This document shows positions 61,456-64,000 of a stretch of 64,000 nt of DNA, in pieces. A program made the translations under genes and the position numbers. A model generated the notes under the pieces. It saw only the letters and a program-made list of their open reading frames with translations. It ran no database searches and was not told the DNA's origin. Source of the stretch: Mycobacterium sp. DL440. Its GTDB lineage: Bacteria > Actinomycetota > Actinomycetes > Mycobacteriales > Mycobacteriaceae. The stretch spans positions 3,923,327-3,987,326 of the forward strand of contig NZ_CP050191.1 of NCBI RefSeq assembly GCF_011745145.1, given 5' to 3'. Numbering within the stretch: the stretch's first letter is position 1; every line of letters begins with the position of its first letter.

Positions 61456-62755
61456 TTCTCCGGAATCCACCCCGGATGCCGAGCAGTCCGCCGGATTCTC
61501 CCGGCGCAAGCTGTTCGGCGCCGCCGGGGTCACCGCTGCGGTAGTCGGTGCGGCCGGCGCGGGTGCGCTGGCCGGTCGCGCCTCTGCGGCCAGCGTCCCG
61601 CACGGTGCCCTGCAGGGGCCGGTCCCGTTTCGGGGTGACCGGCAGGCCGGCATCATCACCGAGGCCCAGGACCGGATGCATTTCTGCTCCTTCGACGTGA
61701 CCACCGACAACCGCGACGACGTCATCGCACTGCTCAAGCAGTGGACAAAGATGGCCGAGCGGATGACGCGCGGCGAGGAGACCGAAGACGGTGGCGCCGT
61801 GGACGGCAATCCGTATGCGCCGCCGTCGGATACCGGTGAGGCACTGGGCCTGCCGGCCTCACAGCTCACCCTGACGATCGGGTTCGGGCCGTCGTTCTTC
61901 CGCAAGGATGGCAAGGACCGCTTCGGCATCGCCGACAAGCAGCCGGCCGAGCTCAAGGACCTGCCGAAGTTCCCCAACGAGACCATGGACCCGGCCCGTA
62001 GCGGTGGCGACATCTGCGTGCAGGCGTGCGCCAACGATCCGCAGGTCGCGGTGCACGCGATCCGCAACCTGGCCCGCGTCGGGTTCGGCACGGTCGCGGT
62101 GCGGTACTCACAGCTGGGGTTCGGCCGTACCTCGTCGACCACCCGGGGCCAGGCCACCCCGCGAAACCTGTTCGGGTTCAAGGACGGAACCAACAACCTC
62201 AAGTCCGATCAGACCGACCTGCTCGACAAGAACGTCTGGGTGGCCGAGGGCGACGGACCTGCCTGGTTCACCGGCGGCACCTACCTGATCACCCGACGGA
62301 TCCGGATGCGCATCGAGAACTGGGATCGCACGACGCTTCTGGAGCAGGAGCGGGTGATCGGCCGGCAGAAGGGCAGCGGCGCCCCCAATGGACTGCAGCA
62401 GGAGTTCGACGAACTCGATTTCGAGATCACCGACGGCAGGGGCGATCCGAAGATCGACAAGGACGCGCATGTGCGTCTGGCCTCGGCCGAGCACTTGGGC
62501 GGTATCGAAATCCTGCGTCGCGGTTACAACTTCACGGATGGCTCGGATGGATTCGGGCACCTGGACGCGGGGTTGTTCTTCATCGCGTTCGTGCGCAGCC
62601 CCGAGAAGCAGTTCATCCCGATGCAGCGCGAGCTGGCCCGCAAGGATGCGCTCAACGAGTACATCACCCACACCGGTACCGCCATCTTCGCCTGCCCGCC
62701 CGGGCTGAGCGAGGGTGACAATTCCGGGTACTGGGGTTCGACGCTGTTCGTGTGA
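61436..62755 (+). CDS. efeB: EfeB, Tat-exported DyP-type haem peroxidase
   Basis: This 439-aa DyP peroxidase has a twin-arginine signal (SRRKLFGAAGV), the GxxDG motif of DyP enzymes (GFKDGTNNL) and a distal Arg and proximal His in the C-terminal half. It completes the EfeUOB system, in which EfeB oxidises ferrous iron or removes iron from haem outside the membrane. GTG start; an in-frame later start is not obvious because of the 20-nt overlap. Confidence 0.93.
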   Translation: MSSPTSDSPESTPDAEQSAGFSRRKLFGAAGVTAAVVGAAGAGALAGRASAASVPHGALQGPVPFRGDRQAGIITEAQDRMHFCSFDVTTDNRDDVIALLKQWTKMAERMTRGEETEDGGAVDGNPYAPPSDTGEALGLPASQLTLTIGFGPSFFRKDGKDRFGIADKQPAELKDLPKFPNETMDPARSGGDICVQACANDPQVAVHAIRNLARVGFGTVAVRYSQLGFGRTSSTTRGQATPRNLFGFKDGTNNLKSDQTDLLDKNVWVAEGDGPAWFTGGTYLITRRIRMRIENWDRTTLLEQERVIGRQKGSGAPNGLQQEFDELDFEITDGRGDPKIDKDAHVRLASAEHLGGIEILRRGYNFTDGSDGFGHLDAGLFFIAFVRSPEKQFIPMQRELARKDALNEYITHTGTAIFACPPGLSEGDNSGYWGSTLFV

Positions 62756-62763
62756 GCGTGGGC

Positions 62764-63579
62764 TCAACCGTTGGGGCCGAGCAGGATCTGACTGAGCCGG
62801 GTGGTGGTCGCGACGCCGTCGTCGTAGCCGCCCTGCCCGTTGAGCCCGTTCATGATCGCCAGCGTGTAGCGCTGGTTGGGTCCAGCGAAGCCGACCGAGT
62901 TGACGACCCAGCCGCCCTGCTCCTGCGACCACCCGTTCTTGTTGCCGGGGCTCATCGACGGCCCCGCACCCCACACACCCCACTGTTGCTCCCCGCCGAC
63001 CCGTTGCATCTCGGCCACCACCGCGGCCGCATCGGGCGGATTCAGTTGGGTCAGCGTGTAGTTCATCAACCGGTCGAGATCATTGGTGGTCGATTTCTGA
63101 AAACCCCAGTACGGGAACATGTCACCGAATCCCGGTTGCGGCCGCAGGTCGGTCATGCCGTAGCGGGGGAAACCGGCGTTGAATGCCTTGTGGTCGGCCC
63201 CGCCGTACCGGGTCCACAACGAGTCGGCCGCGTCGTTGTCTGAGTTCCGCAGCATGTTCACCATGAGCTGCCGGTCATTGCCCGACATCCGCAATGCACC
63301 GGCGCGTTCCCGAGTCAGCAGGTCGACCACCATGGCCAGCTTGATGGTGGAGGCGGTCCAGATCATCTGGTTCGCGCCGGGGTTGGCGAAGCGCGTGCCC
63401 GCGACGCGATCGCGCAGCACATAGCCGACGGTGCCGGGCCGCGATGCCAGGTAGGAATCCGCCGCCGCGATCCGCGAGCGCAGGTCACATCCCGTGGCTG
63501 CACAGTCCGCAATGGCCTGCGGTGCAACCGTTGCCAGACTGAGCGCCAGGACGACGGCAGCGATCCGCAGTACCCGCAT
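62764..63579 (-). CDS. Secreted serine hydrolase of the beta-lactamase fold
   Basis: The ATG at 63579 gives a 271-aa protein with a signal peptide (AAVVLALSLATVAPQAIA) and an exported domain with S-x-x-K (STIK), SDN (NSDNDAAD) and a KNGW box in place of KTG. It is a relative of the protein at 2036-2890, and likewise lacks a clear Glu166 motif. Role in peptidoglycan or drug resistance is open. It converges on efeB with 8 nt between the stops. Confidence 0.75.
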   Translation of the reverse strand: MRVLRIAAVVLALSLATVAPQAIADCAATGCDLRSRIAAADSYLASRPGTVGYVLRDRVAGTRFANPGANQMIWTASTIKLAMVVDLLTRERAGALRMSGNDRQLMVNMLRNSDNDAADSLWTRYGGADHKAFNAGFPRYGMTDLRPQPGFGDMFPYWGFQKSTTNDLDRLMNYTLTQLNPPDAAAVVAEMQRVGGEQQWGVWGAGPSMSPGNKNGWSQEQGGWVVNSVGFAGPNQRYTLAIMNGLNGQGGYDDGVATTTRLSQILLGPNG

Positions 63580-63782
63580 CGCCACACCGTAGGTCTCGCC
63601 GGTCCGACCCGGCGCTTGCACAGCCGGGCCACTCCGAGCTGAGACCCTGCTGTTGTCAGTTCGTGACGGGCGCAGACATGCCGCCTGGCGCCGCAGGTGT
63701 CACAGCAGCGCCTGGCTCGGACAGGTTGTCGTGCTGCCCGCCTGGTAGCGACAAAGTCGCTGACCGGTGGGCAACCCGAGGG

Positions 63783-64000
63783 TCAGTCCGACTTGGCTGG
63801 CTCGTCCTGGTCGTCGGTGTCCGGGTCGTCGGTGTCCGTGGACTCCGTGTCGTCGGCTATGTCCGCACCGGCGGAGTCAGAGTCTTCGTCCGTGGATTCG
63901 ACAGCGTCCCCGGCGTCGTCCTCAAGCTCGCCGTCTGCATCGGCCTCGGGCTCGGACTCGTCGATCGCGCCCGGCCAGTACTCCCGCCACTCGTCCTCTG
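63783..64000 (-). CDS. C-terminus of an acidic protein (start outside window)
   Basis: The minus frame from the edge to a TGA at 63783 reads EDEWREYWPGAID and then a highly acidic Asp/Glu/Ser-rich tail of about 55 residues with repeated DTDDPDTDD, ending AKSD. Only the last 72 codons are in the window, so the protein is not identified. The stretch 63580-63782 to its left shows no gene. Confidence 0.6.
   Translation of the reverse strand, partial: EDEWREYWPGAIDESEPEADADGELEDDAGDAVESTDEDSDSAGADIADDTESTDTDDPDTDDQDEPAKSD

Overview
The window is chromosomal DNA from a high-GC actinobacterium, almost certainly a rapidly growing Mycobacterium (Mycolicibacterium). The evidence is gene content: an EmbR-like SARP-FHA regulator beside a PknH-like kinase, a cutinase, two F420-type (DUF385) proteins, an MPT63-like DUF1942 secreted protein, and the block lpqU, eno, FtsB-like gene, DUF501 gene, ppx, kdp, which matches the M. 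tuberculosis Rv1022-Rv1031 neighbourhood (from memory, not searched).

Layout. 1-7.9 kb is host: cysteine dioxygenase-like gene (cut by the window edge), embR-like gene with a penicillin-binding/beta-lactamase-fold partner, Ser/Thr kinase, cutinase, a frameshifted small gene, an FMN-binding glutamate synthase-family protein and an F420-type protein. 7.96-31.76 kb is foreign DNA: two different elements inserted into the SAME tRNA-Leu gene from opposite ends. Element A (7961-18641) repeats the last 25 bp of the tRNA region. Element B (18649-31764) repeats the first 43 bp. Only 7 bp in the middle of the intact tRNA copy need be original host sequence. Each element carries its own tyrosine integrase and, near both of its ends, matching tandem 8-bp motifs with an 11-bp pitch that look like integrase arm sites.

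Element A is a decayed prophage: tape-measure gene, a truncated gene upstream of it, a truncated XRE regulator (a deletion joins the last two), the integrase, an HTH-ImmA metallopeptidase operon, and a three-gene overlapping operon coding an EspC/WXG100-like protein, a 398-aa putative type VII secretion substrate and a small membrane protein. Element B looks like a capsid-forming phage satellite of the phiRv1/phiRv2 kind: integrase, DUF4314 protein, serine recombinase, small-terminase-like HGG zinc-finger protein, P-loop ATPase, primase-polymerase, two excisionase-type HTH proteins and a lone major capsid protein. It has no portal, large terminase or tail gene. It also has a two-gene membrane cassette near one end, a lipoprotein near the other, a 37-aa protamine-like peptide, and a striking AT-rich inverted repeat beside the small terminase gene.

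31.8-64 kb is host again: F420-type protein, a MacB/FtsX-like ABC exporter, a methyltransferase/DUF4389/FAD-monooxygenase operon, a complete kdpFABCDE potassium-uptake locus, a propionyl-CoA synthetase-like gene bracketed by two long related hairpins, remnants of a metal P-type ATPase and ArsR regulator next to an intact 32-aa cysteine-rich (metallothionein-like) gene and a ZIP-type transporter, an operon pairing an Lgt paralogue with a radical SAM protein resembling archaeal tetraether synthase, the DUF1942 protein, the ppx-to-lpqU block, an efeUOB-type iron locus, a second beta-lactamase-fold protein and the acidic C-terminus of a further gene.

All coordinates, motifs and repeats were read by eye; no similarity search was run. 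Family assignments rest on recognised motifs and recalled family patterns.
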